Positions 27,285 through 36,584 of a stretch of 64,000 bases of DNA are shown one piece after another. The translations under genes were made by a program, and so were the position numbers. Position 1 is the first letter of the stretch; each line of letters opens with the position of its first letter. This stretch comes from Bacteroidota bacterium (GTDB lineage: Bacteria > Bacteroidota > Ignavibacteria > Ignavibacteriales > Ignavibacteriaceae), in NCBI GenBank assembly GCA_022564295.1, contig JADFLR010000007.1, positions 89,151 to 153,150 of the forward strand, read 5' to 3'. A model generated the notes under the pieces. That model saw only the letters and a list, made by a program, of their open reading frames with translations, had not been told where the DNA came from and did not search any database.

Positions 27285-28403
27285 TTAATTACTATAACTT
27301 ATTCTGTAAATCTTTCCTGCAAAATCATCAGAAACCAAAAGAGATCCATCAGGCATTTGTTGGATATCTACAGGTCTGCCTGAAACCGATTCACCTTTTA
27401 ACCATCCTTCAGCAAAGGGTTCATAACTTATTACTGAACTGTCATTTAACCTTACAAGTGTAATTCTATAACCGATTTTTTCACTCCTGTTCCAGCTTCC
27501 ATGCTCAGCAATAAATATTTGATTTTTATACTCAGCAGGGAACATATTGCCTGTGTAGAAACGCATTCCGAGAGAAGCAACGTGAGGACCAAGTTCCTGA
27601 GCAGGCAAAGTAAACTCAGATGCAAAGTGACCGCTGCCGAATTCAGGATCAGGAACGTTTGTGCCGTGCCAGAAAGGAAAACCGAAATGTAAATCCTTTG
27701 CAGGTGCGTGGTTCAATTCATCGGGAGGAATATTATCGCCCAACATATCTCTTCCGTTATCTGTAAACCATAACTCATTTGTTACGGGATGCCAATCAAA
27801 CCCAACTGTGTTGCGAACACCATTTGCAAAAATTTCAAAATCGGTTCCATCAAAATTCATTCTTGTAATTGATGCAAAACGTTCATCTGATTCCAAACAA
27901 ACATTGCACGGTGCTCCAACCGGAACATATAATTTTTCATCAGGCCCAAACCTGATAAACTTCCATCCATGATGAGATTCAGTGGGAAAATCATCACGTA
28001 CAATTACAGGAGAAGGATTGTCGCGAAAAGTGTTTTCGATATTTTCGTACTTTAATATTCTGCTAACTTCGGCCACATAAAGAGCGCCATCTCTAATAGC
28101 GACACCGTTCGGCATTCTCAATCCCGATGCTACAACAATAATTTCATCCGCCTTATAATCATTATCGTTATCCACAACCGCATAAACTTTATCGGATGAA
28201 CGTGTACCAACAAATAAAATTCCGTTTTCACTCAGCACCATCGACCTTGCATTTGGAACATCTGCATAAGTTTCTATAATAAAACCAGGTGGCATAGATA
28301 TTTCATCAGTGCTTATCTGCCCGATATTCGAATCGCAAGAAATTAGTGCAAGTGAAAGAAGACAAATTAACGCTGCAGGTTTACTGTAATTATATTTTTT
28401 CAT
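27285..28403 (-). CDS. PQQ-dependent sugar dehydrogenase-like lipoprotein
   Basis: 372 residues. N-terminal lipobox LISC (Cys23). The body is a six-bladed propeller of the glucose/sorbosone dehydrogenase family: GLRMPNGVAIRDGALYVAE, HHGWKFIRFGPDEKLYV, GVRNTVGFDWHPVTNELWFTDNGRD, and the terminal PDGSLLVSDDFAGKIYRI. Such enzymes oxidise sugars at the cell surface with PQQ, but PQQ-less relatives of unknown activity exist. Five bp after the GH3 gene ends, so both are probably co-transcribed. Confidence 0.87.
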   Translation of the reverse strand: MKKYNYSKPAALICLLSLALISCDSNIGQISTDEISMPPGFIIETYADVPNARSMVLSENGILFVGTRSSDKVYAVVDNDNDYKADEIIVVASGLRMPNGVAIRDGALYVAEVSRILKYENIENTFRDNPSPVIVRDDFPTESHHGWKFIRFGPDEKLYVPVGAPCNVCLESDERFASITRMNFDGTDFEIFANGVRNTVGFDWHPVTNELWFTDNGRDMLGDNIPPDELNHAPAKDLHFGFPFWHGTNVPDPEFGSGHFASEFTLPAQELGPHVASLGMRFYTGNMFPAEYKNQIFIAEHGSWNRSEKIGYRITLVRLNDSSVISYEPFAEGWLKGESVSGRPVDIQQMPDGSLLVSDDFAGKIYRISYSN

Positions 28404-28408
28404 AATTA

Positions 28409-31261
28409 TTACCTCGTGGTTATTGTTTTTATTACTTCACATTGAAGCTGAGGAGTATTTTTAAATTTTGAATCTGTTAGTAATATTATGAATATTTTTT
28501 TATTCGGATCAATCCAAATCGAGGAACCGTTATCGGAAATATAACCAAAAGAAGAATCCGAAAAATCATTGCAAATATTTACTTCGGAAATATATGTGCT
28601 CCATCCCAATCCCGAATAACTTTCCGGTAATTGCGGAGCTGTAAATAGTTTTATAGTAGCCGCAGATATGTACTGCTCTCCATCATAATAACCATTTTGT
28701 AAAATCATTTGTACAAAGATTGATAGTTCGTCGGAACTGGAATATAAACCATCAAATCCGGTAACGCCGTTCATTATCTTTTTTAATAACTTTGATTGTG
28801 AAAGATAACTTCCATATTGAAACCGGTTATTATTCATTATGTTATTATTCGAATTCAATTCTTTAGTGATGAGGAAAAACGTATTATCCATTCCAAGCGG
28901 TTCGAACAACCTTTCGTTCAGGAATTCGTTAAGAGGTTTTCCTGCTATCCGTTCAATAATTAATTGCAAAATTAAAGAATTTAATTCGCTGTAGAGTAAT
29001 TGCTCACCTGTTTTGTATTTTAATTTAATGTTTGATAATGCGTTCATTAAATCATCTTTGTTCCAATCGATATCCATCGAATCAATTTCCTGCCCAATAC
29101 CAGAGTTATGAAGAAGCAAATTTTTAATTTTAATATTATCCTTTTCGTTTCCAATAAAATCATTAAGATGGTAGTAAACCTTATCATCGAGTAATAGTTT
29201 CCCGTCATCTATTAAAAGCATAACAGCGGAGGTTAATGCTACAGAACTTGTTAGCGTACCTAAATTTAAAACATCTTTTTTTATTAAACTGTTAGTCGTA
29301 CTTACAATTTTTCCAAATGAATTCTGATAGATAATATAACCTGCCTTGCCTACGATAAGATCTGCTTTTAAAACTTTTTTATCTTTAATTGAATTAATGA
29401 TAAGAGTATCAACACTAATAAATGAACTATTGTTTACTCTATAGGTAAGTTTCGTGATAATAGTATTATCCAGTTTTATACCATAACCTATATGATATTT
29501 AGTATTGGGGATCGAAACAGGCAATCTTCCGGTAATGTCGGTTTCGCCGAGCAAAGCTTTTAAACAAGCTTGCTGAGATGCAAGTGTATAACTGTATGCA
29601 TTTAAATATGTACGAGTGATTGGAAAAGAAGATAAAAGATAAGGGTTTTTAAAGCTGATCATAACAACCGGCGCTTTTAACCGAAGCACCTTTTCTATAA
29701 AATTAATTTGATCTTTCCTTATTTTTTCCGTTCCTTCCTGTTCCTTAACTTCCATAAACACCGGCATTAAAATCAGATCGGATTTATTTAATGAAGTTAG
29801 AGCAATGTTGTATCCACGGTTCTTAGTTTTATTTGTAATTAAAATTTTGTTAATGTTTCCAATTCTATTTAAAAACTTATCCTGAAAATAAGTAGCTGTT
29901 TCATTTCCGTTACCATCCGTAACTGTAACGCAGGAAATGTTTTCGTACATTGATAAATCCAGAGGAATTACCCCCTCATCATTTTTAATTAAAGTTATTG
30001 ATTTCTCGGCTATCTTTTTCGCTAACCTGTTGTTACCCGAATTATTTATTGAATCGATAATTGAATGTGTATTTAGGTTTAACTTTTTATCAATTCTCAA
30101 CCATCTCTTTGCAGAGAATATTTTTCGCACACTCTTTTCAATTCTTTCCTCAGATATTTCTCCGTTTATTACAGCATTATAAATTGCTTCAATAGCAATA
30201 GAGGGCTGCGGAGGTATAAGTAGAATATCGTTTCCTGCCTTTACTGCAAGAACAACTAATTCTTCCGGTGAAAAAGAATTGTAATTGTTTATAGCTTTCA
30301 TGTTCATTGCATCAGTAACTATCAAACCATCGAACCCAAGAGTATTAATTAACAGGTTTATAATTATGGTTTTAGAAAGAGTTGCTGGAAGTGTATCGTA
30401 TGCGGGCACTTCTAGATGACCAACCATAATAGATTGGACACCGAAATATACCGCTTGTATAAAAGGATATAACTCGGTCGCAAATAATTTTTGTTTATCT
30501 CCTGAAATCATCGGCAAATCAGTATGGGAGTCAATTTCGGTATTGCCATGACCGGGAAAATGTTTAACAGTTGCAATCACTCTGCCGTGTTTTGTCCCGA
30601 GTATAAATGAGGAGACAAATTCAGAAACAGTAAATTTACTTTCTGAAAAGGATCTTGTATTTATAACTGGATTGAGAGGATTGTTATTAATATCAGCGAC
30701 AGGAGCAAAGTTTTGGTGTACTCCAATTAACCTGCTTTCAATGGCAATAGCAGTAGCCATTTCATAACCAAGCTGAGAATCTAATGAAGCACCAAGAGCC
30801 ATACTGTGTGGAAATTCAAGTGCATCATCAATCCGGCTTCCCAATCCTCTTTCATAATCAGAAGCAATAAGCAGAGGAACATCGGATAATAATTGCATCT
30901 CCCGAATAAAATTAATTTCCTGTTCTAATTCTCCCTGAAACATTATCAATCCGCCAATCTTATAATCTTTTACAAGAGCAACCGTGCTGTCGTAATCAGG
31001 TGATAAAGTATCCATATAACTTCTGTATACGGGTGCCATTATCATTTGTGCGCACTTTTCTCTTAGACTCATACCAGAGATTTGTTTTTCAATCCATTCT
31101 TTATCGGTTTCAGATAATGGAAATACCGAAGGATATTTTTCATCATTTAAAGTAATAAAAGACCTACTGTTTATATTTTTTTCATTTGCTGAAAAAATAA
31201 AAACAGATATTATTAATACAATAATTCGATATGAATAGAGTTTAAGTTTCAATGCCCTCAA
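28409..31261 (-). CDS. GH3 beta-N-acetylhexosaminidase fused to a degenerate beta-lactamase-like domain
   Basis: 950 residues with a signal peptide (about 1-25). Residues about 55-400 are a NagZ-like GH3 domain: KHFPGHG (233-239), the DSH acid/base loop (244-246), and nucleophile Asp317 in IVTDAMN, all intact. A GH3 C-terminal/linker part runs to about 600. Residues about 615-945 align with the next gene, a serine hydrolase, yet SxxK is replaced by TLTS (669-672), AGHAGLFS by TGFDGLYS, and the HTG motif by YIS (907-909), whereas the Tyr of YSxL (757) remains. So the GH3 part should cleave N-acetyl-hexosamine linkages in periplasmic or surface muropeptides, and the attached domain should not be a working hydrolase. 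The fusion itself is known in Bacteroidota. Confidence 0.92.
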   Translation of the reverse strand: MRALKLKLYSYRIIVLIISVFIFSANEKNINSRSFITLNDEKYPSVFPLSETDKEWIEKQISGMSLREKCAQMIMAPVYRSYMDTLSPDYDSTVALVKDYKIGGLIMFQGELEQEINFIREMQLLSDVPLLIASDYERGLGSRIDDALEFPHSMALGASLDSQLGYEMATAIAIESRLIGVHQNFAPVADINNNPLNPVINTRSFSESKFTVSEFVSSFILGTKHGRVIATVKHFPGHGNTEIDSHTDLPMISGDKQKLFATELYPFIQAVYFGVQSIMVGHLEVPAYDTLPATLSKTIIINLLINTLGFDGLIVTDAMNMKAINNYNSFSPEELVVLAVKAGNDILLIPPQPSIAIEAIYNAVINGEISEERIEKSVRKIFSAKRWLRIDKKLNLNTHSIIDSINNSGNNRLAKKIAEKSITLIKNDEGVIPLDLSMYENISCVTVTDGNGNETATYFQDKFLNRIGNINKILITNKTKNRGYNIALTSLNKSDLILMPVFMEVKEQEGTEKIRKDQINFIEKVLRLKAPVVMISFKNPYLLSSFPITRTYLNAYSYTLASQQACLKALLGETDITGRLPVSIPNTKYHIGYGIKLDNTIITKLTYRVNNSSFISVDTLIINSIKDKKVLKADLIVGKAGYIIYQNSFGKIVSTTNSLIKKDVLNLGTLTSSVALTSAVMLLIDDGKLLLDDKVYYHLNDFIGNEKDNIKIKNLLLHNSGIGQEIDSMDIDWNKDDLMNALSNIKLKYKTGEQLLYSELNSLILQLIIERIAGKPLNEFLNERLFEPLGMDNTFFLITKELNSNNNIMNNNRFQYGSYLSQSKLLKKIMNGVTGFDGLYSSSDELSIFVQMILQNGYYDGEQYISAATIKLFTAPQLPESYSGLGWSTYISEVNICNDFSDSSFGYISDNGSSIWIDPNKKIFIILLTDSKFKNTPQLQCEVIKTITTR

Positions 31262-31300
31262 AAAAATAATAATTGACTAGTATAATATAAGAATTGAATA

Positions 31301-32458
31301 TCAATCCAATGCGTTTATTACTGCATCGTGAAGTGCGGGGCGAACTTTATATAATTTTTTATTTTCCCTGGTAGGATAAACCCTGTTGGTTAAAAACACA
31401 ACAAATAATTTTCTTATTGGATCAACCCAGACGGATGTTCCTGTAAAACCCGTATGCCCGAAAGAAGTAATATCAAATAATTTTCCCGCAGATGAGTTTC
31501 TCTCCGATTTTGTATCCCATCCCAATGCTCTTGTACTTTTATCAGAATACCTGGTTGTGAAAAGTTTTACAGTTTCAGGTTTTATTATTTGACGTCCATT
31601 GAATGTTCTGTCATTCAATAGTAACTGCAGCAGACTGCTTATATCTTTAGCTGTTGAGAACAAACCAGCGTGTCCGGCAACTCTGTTTAACAATGAAGCG
31701 GTTTCATCATGAACTTCCCCCCACACTAATTTATTGCGCCAGTAATTGTCATATTCTGTCGGAGCAATTTTATAGATTAATGAATCGGGCGGATTAAAAA
31801 AAGTTGAATTCATTTGGAGCGGTTTGAAAATCTCTTCTTTGCAAAAAGAATCAAATCTTTTAACGGTTACTTTCTCAATTATTTTTGCTAAAGTTATAAA
31901 TCCCAAATCCGAATAATCTGTATTGCTGCCCCGTTCGTAACTTAAAGGTGTTTTATAAATTTCTTTAATTACTTCGTCTGCCGAATAATTATTAGTATAG
32001 AATCTTTTAAATGCAGGTAATCCACTGTTGTGAAGCAGCAAATTTTTTATTGTTACTTTTTCTTTTCCGCTCTGGGCAAACTCAGGGATATATTTTCCAA
32101 CAGGATCATCGAGTGAAAACAACATTTTATCGTAACAGATCATTGCTGCGGTAGTAGTTGCAATCACTTTTGTTAATGATGCAATGTCGTAAATGGTATT
32201 TATAGTTACAGATGCGGAAGTATCATCATAAGTTAATTGCCCGAAAGCTTTTTCATAAATTATTTTTCCGTCTTTTGAAACTAAGACTACCGCTCCCGGG
32301 AAGGCACTATCTTTAATAGCCGATTGAATTATTTCATCTAGCTGAGTGAAATCATATTCACTTTGCAGTTGTTTATTATTCTGGCAAGAAACATTCAATC
32401 CGTACAAAAGTACTGCTGCAAAAATTAACGGCATGTATATCATGCCTAAACTATTCAT
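31301..32458 (-). CDS. Serine hydrolase of the beta-lactamase/PBP4 superfamily, lipoprotein
   Basis: 385 residues from the ATG at 32458, chosen because it gives a proper lipoprotein signal with lipobox NVSC; an ATG at 32488 would add ten charged residues. It keeps SxxK (SLTK, residues 94-97), YSDL, AGHAGLFS, and HTG (FGHTGFTG). Likely a periplasm-side peptidase or esterase; resistance to beta-lactams is not implied. It overlaps ampG by 8 bp and precedes the GH3 fusion by 39 bp. Confidence 0.9.
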   Translation of the reverse strand: MNSLGMIYMPLIFAAVLLYGLNVSCQNNKQLQSEYDFTQLDEIIQSAIKDSAFPGAVVLVSKDGKIIYEKAFGQLTYDDTSASVTINTIYDIASLTKVIATTTAAMICYDKMLFSLDDPVGKYIPEFAQSGKEKVTIKNLLLHNSGLPAFKRFYTNNYSADEVIKEIYKTPLSYERGSNTDYSDLGFITLAKIIEKVTVKRFDSFCKEEIFKPLQMNSTFFNPPDSLIYKIAPTEYDNYWRNKLVWGEVHDETASLLNRVAGHAGLFSTAKDISSLLQLLLNDRTFNGRQIIKPETVKLFTTRYSDKSTRALGWDTKSERNSSAGKLFDITSFGHTGFTGTSVWVDPIRKLFVVFLTNRVYPTRENKKLYKVRPALHDAVINALD

Positions 32459-33740
32459 TTGTCGATTCTTTTTTCTTACCAAAATCATTATCCAAAGGAA
32501 TAAACTTTGTAATGATAAATGAAGGAATTGTAGAGATTAAAACCAACATAAAAAATTGTTTATATCCGACTGATTCTTGGAGCCAACCGCTTATCATTCC
32601 GGGCAGCATATTACCGAGTGCCATAAAAGCAGTCGCGATTGCGTAATGAGTAGTTTTAAACTTACCTTCGGAAATATAAATGATATACAGAAGGAATGCG
32701 GCAAAGCCGAAACCATATCCGAATTGTTCGACGGCAATACAGATATTAATAAGAAGTAAGTTAGATGTTTGTGTGTGTGCAAGAAAAATATAGACCGCAT
32801 CAGGCAGGTTGATAGCGATCAACATCCACCAGATCCAAAACTTCAAACCTTGCTTGGCAACGGCAAAACCGCCTAAGATTCCTCCCAGAGATAAAGCAAT
32901 CAGTCCGACCGTGCCGTAAACAAGACCGACTTGTGAAGTCGTCAGTGCCAAACCACCCTTTTCATATGCGTCAAGTAAAAAAGGCGATGCAAGTTTTGAA
33001 AGCTGTCCCTCACCCAATCTATATAAAAGTATAAACGCAATTATAATGAGTATCTTATCTCTTTTGAAAAAGATTATAAAAGTTTTAAAATAATCAGTTA
33101 GAAATGCTTTATAATCTTTTTCTTTTCTTTCCGCATCTTGTTTAGGGTGGGGAAGAATAAATAAATGATAAATAACGAAAAAGAGGAACAGTGCTGCGAG
33201 AATTAAAAAAGTTATCATCCAGGCAAAAGGAATATCGCCTGTCGTTTCTTCTAAATAACCCGCAAGAATTACCAATAATCCCTGCCCGGATATAAAAGCT
33301 ATACGGTATGCAAGAGTGCGTACGCCTACAAACCATGCCTGCTGATGTTTGTCGAGAGAAATCATGTAATAACCGTCTGCTGCAATGTCCTGTGTAGCAG
33401 AACTGAAAGCCATAAGCCAGAAAAAAGCAAGCGTGTATCTGAAAAAGTTATCTGCAGGAACAGTAAGAGCAACGCCCGCTAATCCCACGCCGATGAAGAA
33501 CTGCATTATTAAAATCCAGAAACGTTTTGTTTTTAGAAGATCGACAACCGGACTCCACAACGGCTTAATAACCCACGGCAGGTAAAGCCAGCTTGTATAA
33601 AGTGCAAGCTCGGTGTTGGAAATGTTTAAGCGTTTATACATTATTCCCGAAACCATCATCACCATAACATAAGGGAGACCTTCTGCGACATACAGCGAAG
33701 GAACCCAAAGCCATGGATTTCGTGATTCCTTTTTAATCAC
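32451..33740 (-). CDS. AmpG-like MFS permease
   Basis: 429 residues, about 12 membrane helices. The start SLYVAEGLPYVMV and YTSWLYLPWVIKPLWSPVVDLLKTKR, and SSATQDIAADGYYM, match the AmpG/SLC33 muropeptide and acetyl-CoA-type transporter group of the MFS. Placement between an amino-sugar kinase and two cell-wall-type hydrolases supports import of muropeptides or amino sugars into the cytoplasm. It overlaps the kinase gene by 8 bp. Confidence 0.87.
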   Translation of the reverse strand: MIKKESRNPWLWVPSLYVAEGLPYVMVMMVSGIMYKRLNISNTELALYTSWLYLPWVIKPLWSPVVDLLKTKRFWILIMQFFIGVGLAGVALTVPADNFFRYTLAFFWLMAFSSATQDIAADGYYMISLDKHQQAWFVGVRTLAYRIAFISGQGLLVILAGYLEETTGDIPFAWMITFLILAALFLFFVIYHLFILPHPKQDAERKEKDYKAFLTDYFKTFIIFFKRDKILIIIAFILLYRLGEGQLSKLASPFLLDAYEKGGLALTTSQVGLVYGTVGLIALSLGGILGGFAVAKQGLKFWIWWMLIAINLPDAVYIFLAHTQTSNLLLINICIAVEQFGYGFGFAAFLLYIIYISEGKFKTTHYAIATAFMALGNMLPGMISGWLQESVGYKQFFMLVLISTIPSFIITKFIPLDNDFGKKKESTNE

Positions 33741-34659
33741 TCAGCATTTCCTTTGCAAGAAGAATAGCTCCCTCAATTGGTGAGTATTTCGGTACAACTA
33801 TTTTAACCGATGGAAGAGAAGTTTTGATTTTACCGCGAAGCATATCCGAATAAACATTATTATTTAAGATTAAACTTCCGGCAAAAGAAACACTCAGATC
33901 AATCGTATTCATTTTTTTCATCATCGTGCTTAAATGATGAATTAGTTCCTCCGATTCTTCAAGTAGAATGTGATGTGCTATTTGATCTTCTTTTTTGGCT
34001 GCAATAATAACAACCTCGGCTACTGATGCGATATCAAAATTCTCTTTATAAACTTTTGCTATTAATTCATCCGTAGTTCTAATTGAATATTTTTCTTCAA
34101 TTAGTTTAATAATTAAAGTTTCTTCCCCACGACCATCAAAATACTTTGCCGCTGCCTGCAGCCCTTTTTTTCCTATTGAAAAACCGCTTCCTTCATCACC
34201 TAACAATCTTCCAAATCCGCCGGTACGATAAATATTTCCTTTTTCATCCTTACCGTAAATTATCGAACCGGTTCCGGCAATCAATATACACCCTACTTCA
34301 TTCGGGAAAGCACCTTGCAAAGCAATTTGTGCATCGCTTACAACTTTTAAAGATTTTATTTTAATTTCATCCGCAGAAAATATTTCGAGCAAAGAGCTTT
34401 CCAGTTTTTCAGCATCCTTTTTCCGTCCTGCACCTGCTGCACCGATCACTATGTTCTCAATTTCAGAATAATCGGTGTTGAGCTTTTTTATACAATCATT
34501 TAGAAGAGACAATATTATCCTCGATGTTCCATCCGTTCCGGTAACTAAAAAATTAGCAGCACCGCCCGTAGTTGTATAAAGTATATTTCCATTAATATCA
34601 GTTAGGGCACATTCTGTTTTGGTTGCACCGCAGTCGAAACCGATAAGGTATTTCATCAT
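33733..34659 (-). CDS. BadF/BadG-type amino-sugar kinase (GlcNAc or MurNAc kinase-like)
   Basis: 308 residues from the ATG at 34659, one of two adjacent Met codons; a longer form from 34722 would add 21 hydrophobic residues unlike the family. ASKHA fold motifs: FDCGATKTECAL (phosphate 1), AAGAGR, IAGTGSIIYG (adenosine/phosphate 2) and GGFGRLLGDEGSGFSIG. The family contains GlcNAc kinases and the dual-specific MurK. With AmpG-like and GH3 genes downstream, recycling of cell-wall amino sugars is the likely job. No promoter was found in the sequence upstream. Confidence 0.88.
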   Translation of the reverse strand: MMKYLIGFDCGATKTECALTDINGNILYTTTGGAANFLVTGTDGTSRIILSLLNDCIKKLNTDYSEIENIVIGAAGAGRKKDAEKLESSLLEIFSADEIKIKSLKVVSDAQIALQGAFPNEVGCILIAGTGSIIYGKDEKGNIYRTGGFGRLLGDEGSGFSIGKKGLQAAAKYFDGRGEETLIIKLIEEKYSIRTTDELIAKVYKENFDIASVAEVVIIAAKKEDQIAHHILLEESEELIHHLSTMMKKMNTIDLSVSFAGSLILNNNVYSDMLRGKIKTSLPSVKIVVPKYSPIEGAILLAKEMLSD

Positions 34660-34944
34660 CAAATAATCTTTAATTAAACTTCCAGTTAAAATTAGAAAAA
34701 AGATTTTGGTTGTAAAAATCAATCATCTAAATTTAATGTTTTGAATGCTGTTATTTATTACTTTCGCAAAGTAGTCAAAGTACTTTAAATAAAGTTACAA
34801 TAAATAATTGCGGACTGGATGATAGGTTGAATGGGAATAGGTTTTAATGCAGAATGAAAATTAAGAAGAGCAGACTACGAAAGAATTAATGATTCGTGCT
34901 AAGTCTCCGTTATCCATGAATCTGTCCAAGAAGTGCTATTTCAA

Positions 34945-34989
34945 TCTTAAAAGTAATCTCATTCCAAATTATTCTTTTGCACTAAATAT
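34945..34989 (-). pseudogene. Decayed N-terminal fragment of an Rrf2-type regulator gene
   Basis: Minus-strand translation reads FSAKE, stop, FGMRLLLRLK, stop, close to MKFSAQEEFGMRLLLRIAK that opens the intact Rrf2 gene at 37058; about 30 bases are nearly identical. It starts 22 bp past the stop of the cysteine synthase gene. The rest of the 34660-35011 gap is AT-rich, and I see no further homology or promoter in it. Confidence 0.65.
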
Positions 34990-35011
34990 CTTATCTGTAC
35001 CAAAAGATAAA

Positions 35012-36376
35012 TTATTTTTTTACTATAGGAAAACCCTTTACTGTCCACCCCGTAGTCCCTCCATTTAAACTTTTAACATTTGAATAACCCAGGGATTTTA
35101 ATATTAAAAGACCTTCGATTGATTCGTTACCAACATTGCAAACCGTAACAATGGGATAATCTTTATCTTTAGGAAGTTTAGAATCACCGAGCAATAAATT
35201 ATTTATAGGAATATTGATTGCATCAGTAATATGAGAAGCAGAATATTGATCAGAAGACCTGACATCTATAAAAATGGGTTTTGTTTCGCTTCTTATATTA
35301 TAGGCCTCATCTAATCCAATAGTATTTAAATCATTGCGGCTCAATTCTATCATTTTATCAAGTAGTTCTTCTTTTTTGTTTTTAATATTGGATTGGGCAG
35401 GAGCACCCATCATATTTTCAAACATTTCCGGAAAATGTCTTTGAAAAGAACTTGCATATTTAAAAGCATTGTCTGGAAATATAACCACCACCACTGCATT
35501 CTCATCATCTTGGATTACCTTTAAAGCACCTGCAAGGGCAAGTCCTGAAGAGGGTCCTGCAATAATACTTTCTTCCCTATTTATTCTTAAGCACAAGTCA
35601 AATGCTTCGCGGGTCGAAACTTCAACTAATTGATCATATAGTTCCGGACGAAATAATTTCGTTTGTCGCAATTGGATAATACTTCGTACACCCGGTATAT
35701 CATGCCCTTCTTCCGGATGAACACCAATTAACTGTATAGAAGATTTTTTTTCTTTCAAATATGTTCCAGCACCAGTGAGTGTTCCGCAAGTACCTAAGGC
35801 TGCCACAAAATGAGTAATTTTGTGCTCAGTTTGTTTCCATACTTCAGGGCCTGTTGTTTTGTAATGGGCATTTGGATTGGCCTGGTTTACATATTGATTA
35901 AGCATATGAAATTCTGGTTTTTGTGCCGTATCCATGGCTAAGGCGATAGCACCTTCTGGAGCGCCTGGCGCTGGACAGAGAGTATCTTCAACTTCCAAAA
36001 CGTCGCAACCGAAAAATCTTAAAAGGGTCCTTTTTTCTATGGGGATCATAGATGAGAGGGTCGCCGTAATACTGTAGCCCTTGGCATTGGCTAACATGGT
36101 AAGAGCAAAACCTGTGTTTCCTGAAGTTGGTTCTACTAATTGATTAACTTCATCCAAAAGTCCTTCTTCTTCAGCATCGGCTAATAAATTCGCGCCAATT
36201 CTATCTTTTACAGAACTGAATGGATTATACCACTCCAGCTTAGCATATAATTTTGTCTGATTATATGGGACAACACGATTTAGTTGAACTATCGGAGTAG
36301 GATTATCTTCACTGGATAGCATATCTTCTACTGAGTGATAGACTCGTTTAATGTGATCTGTTTGTTTTCCCTTCAT
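35012..36376 (-). CDS. Cysteine synthase family protein fused to a C-terminal rhodanese domain
   Basis: 454 residues from ATG 36376; an ATG at 36388 lies inside this start's GGAG ribosome site and is less likely. Residues about 20-325 are a fold-type II PLP enzyme of the cysteine synthase/CBS group: Schiff-base Lys in SSVKDRIG, PTSGNTG, and AGPSSGLA. Residues about 355-454 are a rhodanese: FIDVRSSDQYSASHI then active-site Cys in TVCNVGNES (Cys413). A short linker with MMGAP joins them. It probably forms or handles Cys and persulfide sulfur in one chain. It lies downstream of the Rrf2 gene, on the same strand but 208 bp away. Confidence 0.92.
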   Translation of the reverse strand: MKGKQTDHIKRVYHSVEDMLSSEDNPTPIVQLNRVVPYNQTKLYAKLEWYNPFSSVKDRIGANLLADAEEEGLLDEVNQLVEPTSGNTGFALTMLANAKGYSITATLSSMIPIEKRTLLRFFGCDVLEVEDTLCPAPGAPEGAIALAMDTAQKPEFHMLNQYVNQANPNAHYKTTGPEVWKQTEHKITHFVAALGTCGTLTGAGTYLKEKKSSIQLIGVHPEEGHDIPGVRSIIQLRQTKLFRPELYDQLVEVSTREAFDLCLRINREESIIAGPSSGLALAGALKVIQDDENAVVVVIFPDNAFKYASSFQRHFPEMFENMMGAPAQSNIKNKKEELLDKMIELSRNDLNTIGLDEAYNIRSETKPIFIDVRSSDQYSASHITDAINIPINNLLLGDSKLPKDKDYPIVTVCNVGNESIEGLLILKSLGYSNVKSLNGGTTGWTVKGFPIVKK

Positions 36377-36584
36377 AATTTTCTCCATATCATGGCCCGG
36401 ATGATCAAGCTAAATATAGAATGATATAATAGGTCTCGATGGTATTAGGGTTCTATCTAAAAAATATTTTGAGAATCCTTCAATTTATTTTATAATAATT
36501 AAAAATTATATACCGATGCTATTTATCTATCTTATCAGAAAATCTTCCATCATAATTCTGCTGAAAATGCATAAATTCTCCAAG

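Noticed and set aside
31301..32458. Calling the serine hydrolase a beta-lactamase resistance gene
   Set aside because: The motifs are shared by peptidases and esterases; the setting is cell-wall recycling.
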